Shown here: positions 1 through 13,490 of the stretch, one piece after another | How positions within the stretch are numbered: the first letter of the stretch is position 1 | Layout: the number at the start of each line of letters is the position of its first letter | From: Acanthaster planci | Lineage: Eukaryota > Echinodermata > Asteroidea > Valvatida > Acanthasteridae | Direction of reading: 5' to 3' | Assembly: GCF_001949145.1 (NCBI RefSeq) | Contig: NW_019091369.1 | Coordinates: 1,977,807-2,041,806, forward strand | DNA length: 64,000 nucleotides | The notes under the pieces: generated by a model | What the model saw: the letters and a program-made list of their open reading frames with translations, nothing else | What the model was told of the DNA's origin: nothing | Database searches by the model: none | Program-made: the position numbers and the translations under genes

Positions 1-2273
1 TGGCAATTTCCCCACAGCTAATCGAGATGCCAACTGCCTATCCAATCCGAAACAAGAGTTGCCCAGTTTTTATCTGATCTAGTAGCTATTACCGACTGTC
101 TATTTCCAAACACAATACTAACCAAGGTCATTAAATTTCAAGTATACATTTTCCATTCCATTCTTGACCCTAAATCGGTTCCAGGGGGCAGTTACAGTAT
201 CTGCCTTTTTTTCTCCACGACGTATTAAAATGGAAGAAAGTGCCCATATTAACTTCGTAGTTTGTTGTGTCTACATGTGCGCCTACAAATTACTGTCCGA
301 ACCACCGTGTGACGTGGGTTGTATAACGGTATTTGAAGAGAAAAATGGTCACTATACATGTACATTTGAAACGATTGCGTAGGATCTACAGAATTAGACT
401 TGAAATTTCCATTTTGTATAATTCAGACTATGGGTTTGTTTTTTCATAGCAATCTTATATTCTATATCATACTGAGTTTGTAAAAATAATCCCAGCCCAA
501 AAAAGGAAGGAATTTGAGTCTGGAAATTACATCTACATAAGTAAAAATGAGTACAAAGAAAAACATAAGTCAAGAGTTTACTATGGGGAATGTCATAAAA
601 GAATTCAAGTTTCCCAAACTGAAAAGGGGGCTTTGAGATTTTGATTGATAAAACACATTAGGTTCTGACAAACTTCGTAAGAGTTCTGTTCATAGGAATG
701 GGCGCCGCTTTAAGATTTTGTTACGGGAGATTTGTTCCAACTTCGCACATCCTGCGCCGGTAAAACAGAGGTCCACCAAGTGTACGGAATGTTCAAAATC
801 TGGCGAGGTCCGGACGATATGTAAAAGACAATTTCCAGACCCAGAAATGTACCCTAGTCACGTGGCTGGATACAGCCTCGCCGGTTGCTGGGACAACCGA
901 TCGACCATGACCTCCTTAATTGGTCGTAAAAAATGCCACCCGCTTTAACAAGCCTCATACACCCGCCGTGGGGCTCTTTAAATGTTGTGTGATTGCGAAT
1001 TAAGCGGCCCCGCCGCGCCCGGCGCGGCCAATCAAGTTAATAGCCGGACCCAGCGAGGGGTCCCGTAGAAGTACTCGGGACAAGCGGTTTAAAAAAACTC
1101 CCGGCGGGGAAAGCCACCAGCACTGCTTGGGCTGGCTAGACTGGGAGACGCAGTTCGTGAGCCCGGTCGTACACCGAAATACAAGCGTAATGACACGGGT
1201 GTTTTAGACATTATAGACCCTACGAAAGATGTTGCCTTTACGCTGACAAAGGTTACAGTGATTCACTTCTGTGTAAGTTCACACTATCAGTCTGTTCAGT
1301 GTAATTGTCTCGAGCATCGTTGAATTTTTAAATTCTCGACGTTCCGAATCCCACTGACGCTTCTCGAAAAAGACGCGCATACACCACGTACCGGTTAACG
1401 AAAAAGAAACGGTTCTTTCACATCTTATCCGTCATCCAGAGCCGGGTTATTTTGGACTATGTCACAGCCGGGAGGGGGGGGGATTCCGTCCCCAAGAACT
1501 CCATTATCACGGTGACCGATCGTTCAATATCACACTGGGTTTTGATGTTGTGGTCATTGGAAATTCATGTCCTCCACGGCTTCCGTGCATCGAGCTCGCA
1601 CTGGAAAAAAGTAGGGCCTGTGGAAGTTTGGATAAGTTATCTCAGAAAAATGCGCATTGCGCGAGAACGGCTTGTCTGATTTCCACAAAAGAAGTGTCCA
1701 ATTGTTACTGAAAATATCCAGGAAGGTTTGGAGCGTGGAAGGAATGAGTTGAAAGTATGCAGTAGAAAATGTCAAGGGGGCCACGGCTCTCTGAGAGTTA
1801 AACTGGAAATGATCTGTACTGAGTTCAGCAACCGAAAATACTTTTAGAAATATAACTGGTGCGCACACATAATCCCAGTTCTGATACCTTTACTAATCGA
1901 CATGACAAGTATCGACTTCTGTCAAAATGTGAGAAACGGCCTGTGTTATTGATACTTTTACCCTATGCAAGTAAGGATTTTCAAGGTTTTGAAAATCTAT
2001 CTCCTCGAGGGCTTGAAAGTGGGTGAAATGGATAGTAATTAAAACAAGAAAGTAGGCCTATACCGTATACTCCCGTAACTGAAAGGTTGATTTTGAATTG
2101 TAACACCTCGGGATTACTCGCATTTCTTAAATTTGAAATCTATGCAAGCCTCAGGGGGCGATAATTATATTCTCACTCGCATTGGCACCGTAGACCACAA
2201 TGATCCACGCGGGTTCCTACCCAACCCACGTTGGGAGGACAAGACGGAAGTGCAGGGCAACAGTGATGGATGG

Positions 2274-2293
2274 CCGGCGCTATAGTGCGCCGG
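2274..2293. other. GC-rich hairpin
   Basis: Arms CCGGCGC and GCGCCGG flank the loop TATAGT; a homeodomain-type GTAATTAAT follows directly. Confidence 0.35.
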
Positions 2294-3627
2294 TAATTAA
2301 TATCACCGCATGAAACGCATTCCTGTTGAGTCTAGCACCGTCTCGGGGCCACGGTGGAGGCGAGGCGAGGCGAGCTATCGCCCGGTGTCGCCCTGGACAA
2401 ATATGCGCTCCGCAGGCCCACTAATGAATTTCGTTAACAATTAACACGCGTGCAGCACGGCCTAAGCCTGGGCTTTCCTCTGGAAAAAAATCCATCCATA
2501 TGGAACACAGGGGAAGGACGTTGACGGAATTTTGTCATCATCGGTCCATGTTTAACATTAATAAGATTTCATGGGCGAGGGCGTACACCAGACTGACTTA
2601 GACGTATTTATGCATGTCAACGGTGCATTTATTGCATTACATGTATCTGACGGGTTACTTCAACTTAAGTTCTGTCACTCAATGAAGGTTATGAATCGTT
2701 GGCACCGGCAAACCACCGCCGGTAGTCATCTATTTCTCAACAAGGTCCAATTTTTGCCACGCCCTATTTGAGAGTTTAAAACGTATTTTGGGGAAATGAA
2801 ACTCTGACGTAATTGCCAACCCATTTACAGCCAAAGAATTACTGATATTTTCCACTTTTCGCCAAATTCATACGGCGCAAGGAGATTTTTTGCGTGTTTA
2901 AATTTTCTGATAAACCTTTCTCAAGAGTGCTCTCGCGAATCAATGACGCTTCCCGCGAAAAGTGCATTCTTGTATCTATTATTGTCATGTTTGACCCTAG
3001 CAACAACAACAAAAAAAAACCCACAGATCCTTTCTTCTTCCTTTTTCCATTTCACACATTAATTATCGTCACCAAAATTGGTTCTTTAGAGACTGGGTGA
3101 AGGGATACGGCGTTCCTTGTGCAAAGGCCCGCTCTGGTGCTGAGCCTGCAGACAGCTGATATTGAAGGCGCCCGTTTCCCCTATGGTTGTTTGCCCTGGC
3201 TGTCGCTATTATGACCAGAAAACACCTCCAGAATACCACACACGTGTTCCTTAATTTCCTCCTTTTAACGCCTGACACGTTGGTGGCTGGGGTAGTCATC
3301 TGTTCTCCTATTCATTCACACAAAACGGACGTTTTCTGATAGCGTAATATCGTTATCCGCCATGGCTGTGGGATTTTCTTGAAAAACAAAACCGTCTTTT
3401 TTTTTTTAAGTATTCACCATCATACGTGTTTTGTTGTTTTTTTAACATCTGATACAAGATGTCGAACAAATTGGACAAATGTGTACGCCCGAGTGATGAC
3501 TTAATGAGCTTGTCCACCATCCATCGCTATTTGGCGTCAAGGCACTCTAAAGGGTAGTTATTGGCTAATTCTAATCAGCCATTGATGTTATGTGAAATTC
3601 AGTTTCTACTTTTCACTGTTTCTGTAG

Positions 3628-3639
3628 TGTGACGTCACA
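3628..3639. promoter_or_regulatory. CRE palindrome TGTGACGTCACA
   Basis: Perfect 12-bp palindrome containing TGACGTCA, the CREB/ATF site. An inverted CCAAT box (ATTGG) follows within about 20 bases, and CAGCTG overlaps the 3' side. Confidence 0.45.
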
Positions 3640-6339
3640 GCTGTGTGCGTTGTGATTGGCTCTTTTTCCCATCGTACCTTTTCCCTCTGTCTTTTTTTAA
3701 TCAATAATCCGTGCTGTATACGACATACATAAATATGACATTGAGACCATCGTCCTCATAACACGATCTTGACTGTAAAGTGGTCTCTACTTTAAAGTGT
3801 TATCCTCCTGCGATGTAGTTTCCATGCAGGAGGCTCATCGCCGAATCTGCTGGCTATGCATACGGATTGGGGTTCGGTACAACCTGCAGGTGTTTATCCC
3901 CCCTTCCTGGGTTGTCTTTAAGAAACTCTTTTTGAGCTTGTCTCCTCGACAAAAAAAACCCCACTTTAGTTATCATTGTCGTGCCGTGAATGGGCGAACG
4001 CTTTATCACACAACGGGGTAGTTCGCACCTCATTATGAGCAATAATTGCTTGGGCAACTTTCGTCCGGCGACGGTGGGTTTTTTTCTCTGCCCCCGTCCC
4101 TCTTCATAAAACATGGATAAGTTGAAAGTGGGAATGCACCCCCGGGGGAAGATGACACGTACCGGACAACACCTCGAAAAAAAAAAGGAAGAGAAGAGAC
4201 TGCCCCCAAAAAAGAGGAAAGCTGTCTGGATCGAAATGATGTTTTCTTCATCATTCATGCTCTCTTTTTTTCCCCCTTCTCATAAGATCCCGTTTGTTCC
4301 AGGGAAAACCGAACGTGACCCGGGATAATGGTCGGGGGATGTGCCGGGGCGTCCGTATTCCCCCCGCCAGGCACAGGAAGCCGGCAATGGAGGGAAACCT
4401 CACGGATAACGGCCCCGAGGAAACCAAGAAAAAAATGGAAGGCGATGTGCACTCTTTTGTTCCCACTTTAATTGCATCGCAAAGAGAAAGTGAGGATGAA
4501 CAGACCGAACTATAAGCTGCAGAAAAACACCGGACTGGTGCAGGGTTCCCTCCCCCCCAAAAGAAGGAGTTTATTGATTGGATTATAAGGGGGAGCTTAC
4601 TGCATGGGTGGACTGAGCATAACGGAGAGCAGGTGAAGCGAAAGAGACCGCAGCTAAGGCGGGAGAAAAGAAAGAGACGGGAATGCTATCGTGGGTGGAT
4701 AACACTTGAAACTCGTAAGGATGCCGGCATAATACCAATAAAACAGGCCCCACGTCCTCTTTGGTTTGACAAGAGTTGAACAGAGGAATGGTTGGCCCGT
4801 AAAAGGGGCGGGGCGGTTCGTCGGCCCCCATTCAACAACCGTCAACACAATGGAGTAATGAGCCGGCGACATTAGTGGACACTTGAGAGGCAAATAGCCC
4901 CATTCCCTGCTCAGTGATAAATGTGGTTTTGACGGTCTTGGACGCACGGGGGGTGTTGCTACAGATTATCGCATGTACCGTAACAAGGGTTGACCGGACG
5001 GCGCGATGTTCCACGGGTCAAAGCCAGTTGGCGGGGTTTTTCTACGCCGTCAGTTTTCTGTTCTCTGAATTGTTCTGGGTTTATTAGTACAGCCCACAGA
5101 GGACCTTAACTCCTTGGGAAATTGTTTCTGTCTCGGTGTTACCACTGTTAAAAGCAAAATAATCTCGTCACATCAGACTGTTAGTATAAATTTATTCTGA
5201 AAAGAAATGGTTATCTGAAGAATATTGCACTGAATACTAGCAACACAGCAAGAATATATAATGCATGAAAAACATGAGCGGTGAAGACCCTACGCCCGTT
5301 TTTCCCGTGCAGCCCTCTTTTGTCCAACTTTAGAAGGCACAAACTAGTTTCTCAAGTTCGTTATTCCGCTTAAAATGACACGATCACTTCCCAACAAGTT
5401 CATGTTTGATTCATGTTTTGATTCGAATCGGCTGCAGTAGCGCAGTGAAAGGATAACCTATCGGGAGCCCAGTGGAAACATAGAAGAAGGTCGTTTTCCC
5501 CTAAAAACTGGGACGACATTAAGGAATGGAACTGCGTAACCGCACCTTCGAGTCTGTCCACGGCGCGCCGCAGACGAGCGCAAAACATGATGTACCTTTC
5601 GCATGCCCAAAAAATGTCATGCACGCGCCTAAATATATATCAAAGAATGTACATGTACAAATACGTTTAGACACGGTTATATCAACATGTCAGAAAAACG
5701 ACCGCAGGCGCGCTCCACGGTCTGAAAAAATAAATTCTCCTCTGCTCCGAAAAGAGAGAGAACCAAATACCCAAATTTCTCCACGCCAGATCTGCCCTAG
5801 AGGGATCTCCCTACAAAAAAACAACAACAACACAGCCGCAGCCTAATGCGAAGAGTTCGGGCGAGCTTGGGAGAGGCATTAGTGTGAAATTAGAATGGCG
5901 GAGTAAAAGCTCTTGTGGTCGGTCGATATACGTGTACCTGGCTTCAAGCGGAGGCCCTGCTTTAGAGACAAAACGGGGCCTTTTGGGGACACGAGGTTGG
6001 AAATTAGACGACATGCTACAACCCCACGTGGTAGCTTACCATTGCTGACGTTAGCTCAATACATGTAGCAACTGCCACGCTTTGACGTATAGGGATGAGC
6101 AGTTATTGAAGTTCACGAGGTGTTAACGACTTTGAAGTAAAAAACATTTTTTGTTTGTTTGTTTTCTTCACTTTTCAAGTTTAAAGAGCCAAGCACTCAC
6201 TTCTCCCGCTAATGATATGTTGCGTCGTGACTCTGATTAGCCGTGGGTCCTCAACGCGGAAAGTCCACAAAGGAGATAAGGGACCGTTGAGTGAAATGAA
6301 AGATAACCCCGCGTGGATGAGATACGGCCGGTATGTCCG

Positions 6340-6347
6340 TGACGTCA
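6340..6347. promoter_or_regulatory. CRE site TGACGTCA
   Basis: Perfect 8-bp CREB/ATF palindrome in the upstream desert. Confidence 0.4.
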
Positions 6348-8382
6348 TATATACATTTCCAACGAATCCCGTCGATCCGCCATCTTAGATGCAAGGCCTT
6401 GTCCGAAACGGATAGTATGCTGTCATGGCTAGATCTACTCACAGTCAAGCGGTCATGACAAAGACACGAATCCGTAGCCACTAAATACTCGACTGAAGCA
6501 TCCCCATGGTACATTGGTTTAATGCATCAATGTGAACCGGCTTGTATGTACTCTATCTTACATTAGGATGTGGCGAATGGTGAGTACTATGCATGCTGTT
6601 GGCTTCACTGTTGTAAATTTCTTCTACGGTGCTCATTCTAGATAGGTGACCACCTTTCCTTTTACAATATTTTTTAAAATATTTTCTCAATCTTAATACT
6701 TTTCAATTATTCTGCACACTGTCAGTTTAATAATTCGATATCAATTATCATTGAAGTAATTGTACTTGTGAAAAATGTCTCCATTCGGCTTGAAGAAATC
6801 AAATCAAGTTCGGCAATGACGTGTAGTTTTTAATCAATCAAATCGAATAAAAATGATTGTGAGCATACGATACGAACTACAAATTACAGAGCGCGACTCG
6901 TCCCTTTAAGGTGGTAATTTCTGTTGTACACCGTTGGGCGAATGTTCCTCGCTCTGTGGTAGTACATAACAGAAGAGAGGGGACGATTGCTTCGGGTAAA
7001 GTGTGTGCTCCAAGCGGCGGAGGCGGACTTATCAGCGGTTTGGAGACGTGACGAGGCCGGGCCAGGTCGGGTTAGCCACGCAGAGCCCTCCGCTTGTAAC
7101 TTTGGCAGCGCATTATATCCGTGTAAAACACCCGGCCTCGGGCAATTATTTATGCAGCCGTCGCCAGCTATTATTAAACCGAGACTACACAAGCCCCCCT
7201 CCAAACCCAAGACTACTAAAAAAAAAACATTGCCAGAAATGTTCGCTTCACTGGCTGTATTGTTTATTTCATTCTTCCCTGATGTCTCCATTAAAGAGGC
7301 CGTTTGGTTTTTAGTGGTATAGCCGTAATTTCCTGCACAAAAGCGCGCAAAAATGTTGCTATATTCTTCTGTCTGAATATGCGCTCCCATGAGGCTAACA
7401 TTTTGTACTCGTACGAAGAAAGTGCCAAACTTTGCGCGGGAATTTACACATTTCAATCAGTCGCTTACAATGCACCGGCACAAGGAGATGGATGGGCAGG
7501 CTTAGTGACAATCTGGTAATTTTTTTTGTGTAGGGATCAGAGCGGGCTTTCAAACGACCTGCGTCGTGATAACGTTTTATCGTAATAGGCCTGACTGTTC
7601 TTCTCTTGCTATAGGCTGGTTCCATGAAGAAAGTCAGGATTTCAAAAGAAACTCAACTACAAGGCTGTACACATACACGAAGACATGTGTTGTCATTTAA
7701 TATCACCCTTAAGTTCCCTATACCCATGATATACCTTAGGCGGGCTCAACAATACCTTGTTACACAATTCTGATTTTCATAATCTGCCCACCAAAGACAC
7801 TTTCTCAATATTTGGTCCGACTTGTGCAAGTCTATATTGCTTGTTATGAAATCCCAACTGCAAACACTATCCGGCTCATCCAAGTGGACGCTGTTTATTG
7901 CATCAACACCGCCAGTGAATGCGTTATCTGTATTCATGGCCACAAAATCTCGCGAGCAAAAGGGTCGTCGGGGGGGGGGGGAAGAAAGGAAGAAAATGGA
8001 GTCCGCAAGTCAAATAGTTGCCGCGCATACCGCAACGCCCGACTCCGCCTCGCGCCGTAGCCATGACACGGGATCCCCGGCTCTGTAATTGGATTTTCGC
8101 CCGGCTGGCGTGGAAGGCGGACTTGGGGGAGCCCCCATGTCAAGTATTGGGTATCACACCGAGATTGGATTTCTGCAATTACCAACGCCAGGTGAAATTT
8201 TAAACTGAAGAGGTCTGGGGCCTTTGAAAGCAGCGGTCACTTGACGTGTCGATGCCGAGCCGCGCTCTATCCTGTTCAACTTCTGTGTGCAAATAGCTAG
8301 CTCTGATCGCAGTGCGCACCCCTATACTAGCACTTTTCCCTGGGCTGTTTTCTTTTGTGAAAGGAGAAATCAATCTCGCCTG

Positions 8383-8390
8383 TGACGTCA
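8383..8390. promoter_or_regulatory. CRE site TGACGTCA
   Basis: Perfect 8-bp CREB/ATF palindrome, 110 bases before the foldback element at 8501. Confidence 0.4.
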
Positions 8391-8500
8391 GCCAGAGTCC
8401 GCCACAACATCCATTTTGGCGTACCCTTTTTACTCAGAATTTCTTTTACATTTTTTTCAATTCAAAGTAACTAATTTCAAGTTATTCTCCTCTCTTCAAT

Positions 8501-8660
8501 GCGGGCGATTTACATAAGTGCGCCTCCGAGAGTTTGCAATGCGTTGGCCAATCACGATGCGCGAAATCTGTCGACCAAATGCCGGTTGAAAAGCTTTCGC
8601 GAGTTGTGATGGCCAACTTTGTTGCAAACTCTTGGAGACGCACAATTGTGAATCGCCCGT
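8501..8660. mobile_element. MITE-like foldback, family A copy 1
   Basis: About 160 bp made almost wholly of two inverted arms of roughly 54 bp. The left arm begins GCGGGCGATTTACATAAGTG; the right arm ends GTGAATCGCCCGT. Both arms share the inner motifs AGTTTGCAA and TTGGCCA. There is no coding capacity. It is a non-autonomous element related to the copy at 23622. Confidence 0.75.
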
Positions 8661-10753
8661 ATAGCTTTCGTTCGTCGAGACAATTAAGCCCATCTGAGAC
8701 TACATGTATATTCTTTGAATGTCACACTCACAATAACTGTCGTTTCCACACCGGTCCCTCGGAATTTCTACAAATACGAGGTTATACTCGATTAATGAAG
8801 CAAGAAATGCATGCTGCCCTATGGTGGAAGATGGCCTCAATTCGGCCTCACCACAACTAGCCACGACAAGCAGACGATTCCCTGGGGCGCCAGGGCTGAG
8901 ACCGACTGCGAGTTTTACGATGTATCAAACCAGGAAACAAATGAACAAAAGTTCAGCGAGAAGGAAAAGCTCCAAATGGGACACGCCAGGCCAAAAAAAG
9001 CAAACTTTGGATTGATGTTTTTCTTTAGTTTGGCGCCCCCCCCCCTTTCAACGAACGATCGGCAGCGTGTCATGCATCTGCTCGATTGTCGTATCGTATG
9101 TCATAGAGGGCACATTCTTCTCTTGAGACCCTGTATCCCATGGAGTATAGTACACATTGTAAACCAAAAAAAAATATATAAAGAAGGTGGGTTTACACAT
9201 GGCCAGGGGAAAAAAAATCACCTCTCGGCTCTCTGTGCCTGCCCCGTTCGATATAATGGGACTTTTGTGACACATAATCACGGGGGGAGGGGATAATTGG
9301 GCAAGTGAGTTTACCCCGAAGCTCAGACCAGGCCCAGGCACCGCAAATGGGACCACAGATTCCCCCCCCCTCCCCCATTGAGGTCCCTTGTCCGGGTGTG
9401 AAAGTGTTAAGCCCCGGCCCGCCTAAAGCCTTGAAGAACAACACAGCCCCTTGCGATTGCGTTGACCTGTCAAATTTCACTCCCGTTCTCCATTCATTGC
9501 AACTTTTTTGGGATAACCGGTGTTTTCCAGGCTCATCCCCATATCCTACAGAATACTCAATGTGCATGCTCGACCGCCCGAAAGTTCTCTCGGGTCAAGA
9601 AAGCCTGTGACCCCCCCCCGAAACTGTCGTAGATCCGCCTTAAGCTGATTTCGCGGCGCGGACGCAGAGTGCCGGGCGCTAATTGGTCGCGACCACGGCC
9701 TGTAAATTGCGTCAGAAATTAGGCCGGCGCGGTTTAATTTGATTTGTGGGGCCCATTAGCGTGGCTATTTACCCGACAACCCGGCAGAATTATCAGGGGT
9801 CTACCAGCTGTGAGGGGGCCAGGGAGGCGTTTAACACGGGGCGTGACTTGGAGCGTGCTTTGAGTTGTAAGAGATGTAGCCGTTGGACACACACACACAC
9901 ACGGACAATCTTGAAACGAGCGCCAAATACATCTCGTGGGCTTTGCATTTTCGCCTTCGGCACATGTGTTCCAGTGACGCACTTAGGCGCAGATAATCAG
10001 GAACAAAAGTCTCCTGTGTACTAGTCGTCTTGGCTCTGTGATGTAACACCCAGGCTTATGTGCATAATTATGTATTATTTTTACTTGGTCAGGTGTGCTA
10101 TGTAATGTTACAACTCTTGCCACATCACAATAGAGTTTCAGTATAGTCCGACGTCATTTTGGTTCCCTTTGTAACCCGGCTCTGCCTTTCTCCTCTGAAC
10201 AATGACTGTATCATCCAATATGCTCTGGCACACACCCTCTCCCCCTGGTCTGACTCAGTCACCCACTTCTTAACACCCACCCTTTGCTCCCCCTTAAAAA
10301 AAACTTCACGGCGCAGAAAACGCGCCTGCAAAAATAACGCGGCTTCCGCAAACAATCCAGGCCGTGCATTCTCGTCACACACACGCACGCTGAAGAGAAA
10401 AAGTAGAATGACCCGGCAGAGCTAATCACTGAATTTGTCACCGGGGTTCAACCGGTGGTCCTTCCACCGCCGCCATTAACGCAATGCGGAGAAGGCTTTG
10501 CCAAGACCGAGCGACCAGTTGTGTTTATTCTGGTCAGAGGCCCTGTAATATGCTTTCCAACAAGGTAAACAGGGAAGAAAAAGAACGCAGGAGGGAGGCA
10601 GAAAGGAAAATAAAACTATTGCACTCCTAACAAAATAAAGTGTAAATTTGGACAAGACGGGACGGGCATTAGCGAATATTTCTTCTTGTTGTTATTATTT
10701 TTGTAGCCTGTCTTGATTGGCATTAGGTCGTGTGTATTCAGGGGTCGCACTAA

Positions 10754-10800
10754 TGCGGAAGTGTTCTTCCGCAAGAGCGGGCTTTGCATGTAATGCCCGC
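10754..10800. other. Two adjacent hairpins
   Basis: The first has perfect 8-bp arms TGCGGAAG and CTTCCGCA with a TGTT loop, giving two inverted Ets-type GGAA cores. The second has arms GCGGGC (10777-10782) and GCCCGC (10795-10800) around a loop containing TTTGCATG, a POU octamer-like site. Confidence 0.4.
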
Positions 10801-13394
10801 ACATCGAGCAACAAAAAACGGTCGAGCCAAAAAACATACATCTAGTGAAGGGCGTCAAATCCGCTGGAGTGAACGGGAGCGAACTTTCCGAGAGGCACGG
10901 GTGATTACACTTGTTGTTAGGGATTTTTTTTTTCACAGGTTGGCAGTGTAAAGTCAAGGGTGCAGTGCACCTCCCTTGGCACGCACGGGACAGTTTTGAC
11001 AGACGCCGCGAATTTCCGTCAACGATGCGTGAATACGTTGGGAGTTATGTTTCCTTGCGGGAAAGGTCTGTCTTGATACTCCATATCGTGCGCAGTTTTG
11101 TTTAAGACAAAAATCAGATGCTGGCTAACCAGACGCAAAGTTGTCGTAAAACCATAACATGCCGTTTTAGAATGCTGATTCTGTCTTACTGTAGCCTATG
11201 GTACCCTTTTTCGTGCTGACAAAATGATGTGTTCGTAGTATTTAGCTAACTGGAGGAACCCGACCACAACATAGGGCAGACTCGGTTCTTCGAATCGCGG
11301 ACGGTTTGAAACCATGTTTCAAACGTGAAAAATCTTACATTTCAATCGAAAAACTCGTTAATTAACCTTTTTGACTAAGTTATATTAAAGAAGTAATATT
11401 CTGGGTTTACGGAAAGTAACCAAACCTTACCTTCGAGAACGCCTTGACAACCGGCATCAGTCCTTTTTTCAAAGATTGATTCGATTTTTCTTGCATTCGA
11501 ATCGATGAATTTTGAGTCCTCCGTACAGCGTTGCAGATCGAGTCGTCCTCAGCTCAGAGCAGTCGTAACGTCATGATTGACACTTTGACGCGTCGTCTGA
11601 GGCCGATGATCGATTCTATCGGGGAGGCAGATGAAGAAGTAGACTAAGTTTGCAGAAAAATTAATGTCCATTTGGGTTCACCGTCCAGAAATACACACCT
11701 AGTTTCCCCGGCCATGCTGGCTGCACTCAAGACTAGCTCCGCTGAAAAGAGTGAGCCATGCACCACCCGCTGAAGAATGAAGGAAAAGAGTTTTCTCTTA
11801 TACAACATTCACGTGAACACAAACACTCTTCTTCGGAGAATGGCTAAACGGAAGGAACAGAAAATCGATAGCCTCGAACGATAATTCCCATCCGACGAGA
11901 TGATCCCCGGCTGTAAGTCTAATCCTTTCAAGGGAAGACCCGTGACAAATCCCCCCTTGTCATAACCGGCGCCGGACTCCCTTTCAGCCAAAGACCGGCT
12001 TGTTTTAATGTAATTACCGCCCTATTGAATCGCCTTTTTTACAAAGGAAAAGGGGGCTGCAAAAGGGGGCCTCTTTTTCACACCCCCGTCAAGGGAGCCT
12101 TGGCGGAACACCTCTTGCCTTGGGTTCTTTGTGTGGGTGTGTGTCTGCGGTGCTGCGTAGACATAATGGACCCCTTTCCGAGATCCTCTTGGGTACTTAG
12201 CACAAGTCCCCAACTTCACACGGTGCGGACAGAGGTGACAAAGTCTGCAGGTTTTCACCAGGCGGGAGCCTGACCATTAAGTAGATAAAGGAGTGAGAGA
12301 AGAGGGAGAAAAAAAGAAGTGGCAAGTCTCCTGCACAAAAAAAAATGGAGAAGAAAAGGAAAGTCATTAAATCTTCATGAGGATAATTTGGCCGAGGCGT
12401 GAGATGGGCCACTTTAGCAGGGCTAGGGAGGGGGGAAGACGAGACGGGGAGGCGGGAGATTGGGCTTACACCCCTTCAAAAACTAGGAAATCCCACCGCC
12501 AATGCCCTGAAGAATTAAGAGAGACGAAAGGATCACACCTTTCGGAAACACACTTTGCTTCTTTTTTTTCTACGTTTCAACAGTAAAACACTCCGTGAAA
12601 TCTGAAAGCTTTAACTCTTTTTAAGCTGAACAAAACAGGGGAGTTTTTTACAAGTAGGGCAGTCGATTCCCTGAATTTGTTTGTTCCTATCTCCAACCAT
12701 AAGACGCGAACAAATCCTGAGTATTTTTCAGCATTCTTCAAACCGCATTTAAAGATTTTCTTCACTGACCAATGGCAGTGCAGTCATTCAATACCAGCTG
12801 ACCAAAACACAAGCACCCACAATCCACCACAGAAACATCAGCATTCCCCCATAAAACACGCATGTCCCGCGTTCCAATAAATTTTAAACGCTGTCACTTT
12901 GCTTTGACAGAGCTAAAGAGCCGAGACCAATATTTAACTTTTATGGCCTCATTTTCTCTCTCTCTTTTGCCTTCTGTGGCCGTGATGACAGGCAGACTGA
13001 GCCGTGTTAAAGAAATGCGTCGTGGGGCACTATTCCAGAGAGGCCTCTGCCGTGGCTCTGTGGCCATGATTTACAGGGTGCTCTGACCGGGGCTGTCCGT
13101 AGCATTCGGGAACAAGCCTGGTTATGAACGCCAGCGGTTGGTATAGGGCAGAGTCCATTGGTGATGAGTTTCCACGGGGGAATCGTTCATATTGGCGGCC
13201 CACCGCGTTGCTAATTCTCTCGCTCCACGAAGCATTCATACCTAATGTCAGATGAAGACATCCACGGCAGTCATTCTGCCTTAAAGGGGGCTTGTCGTGA
13301 GTTCCTGACTTTGTTCCAACCGCCACCCTATTTACCTTAATCTAACATGTTTCGCACGGTCACTGCACCGACTCGTGACAAAAAAGACAAAATA

Positions 13395-13490
13395 GAGGGT
13401 TTGCATGGCTGCCATTTTGTAGGCCACAGGGAATACATAAAGGAGGTTTCCCTGTGGAACAAAAGAACTGCCTCGCAAGATGACTACCAG
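13395..13490 (-). mobile_element. MITE-like foldback, family B copy 1
   Basis: About 95 bp. Its reverse complement closely matches 57563-57675, with shared blocks GGCAGTTCTTTTGTTCC, GGGAAACCTCC and GGCAGCCATGCAAACCCTC. The arms are partly inverted to each other (TGCCATTTTGTAGGCC against CTGCCTCGCAAGATG). Confidence 0.7.

Larger units (their letters stand above)
1..8500. other. Intergenic, no supported gene
   Basis: CpG-rich blocks (for example 1003-1030, 2220-2400, 7000-7160) alternate with AT-rich DNA. Reading frames here are short or begin without ATG, and none resembles a known protein; the longest, 190 codons on the minus strand at 6884-7456, starts at TTG. Seen: a GAGGC run near 2368-2382, a hairpin at 2274-2293, poly-T near 3400, CRE palindromes at 3628, 6340 and 8383, and several TAATTA homeodomain-type sites. 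Function as regulatory DNA is inferred. Confidence 0.5.

Noticed and set aside
6884-7456. 190-codon minus strand open frame
   Set aside because: Starts at TTG with no nearby ATG, overlaps + strand frames of over 100 codons in the same GC-rich patch, and shows no recognisable domain.
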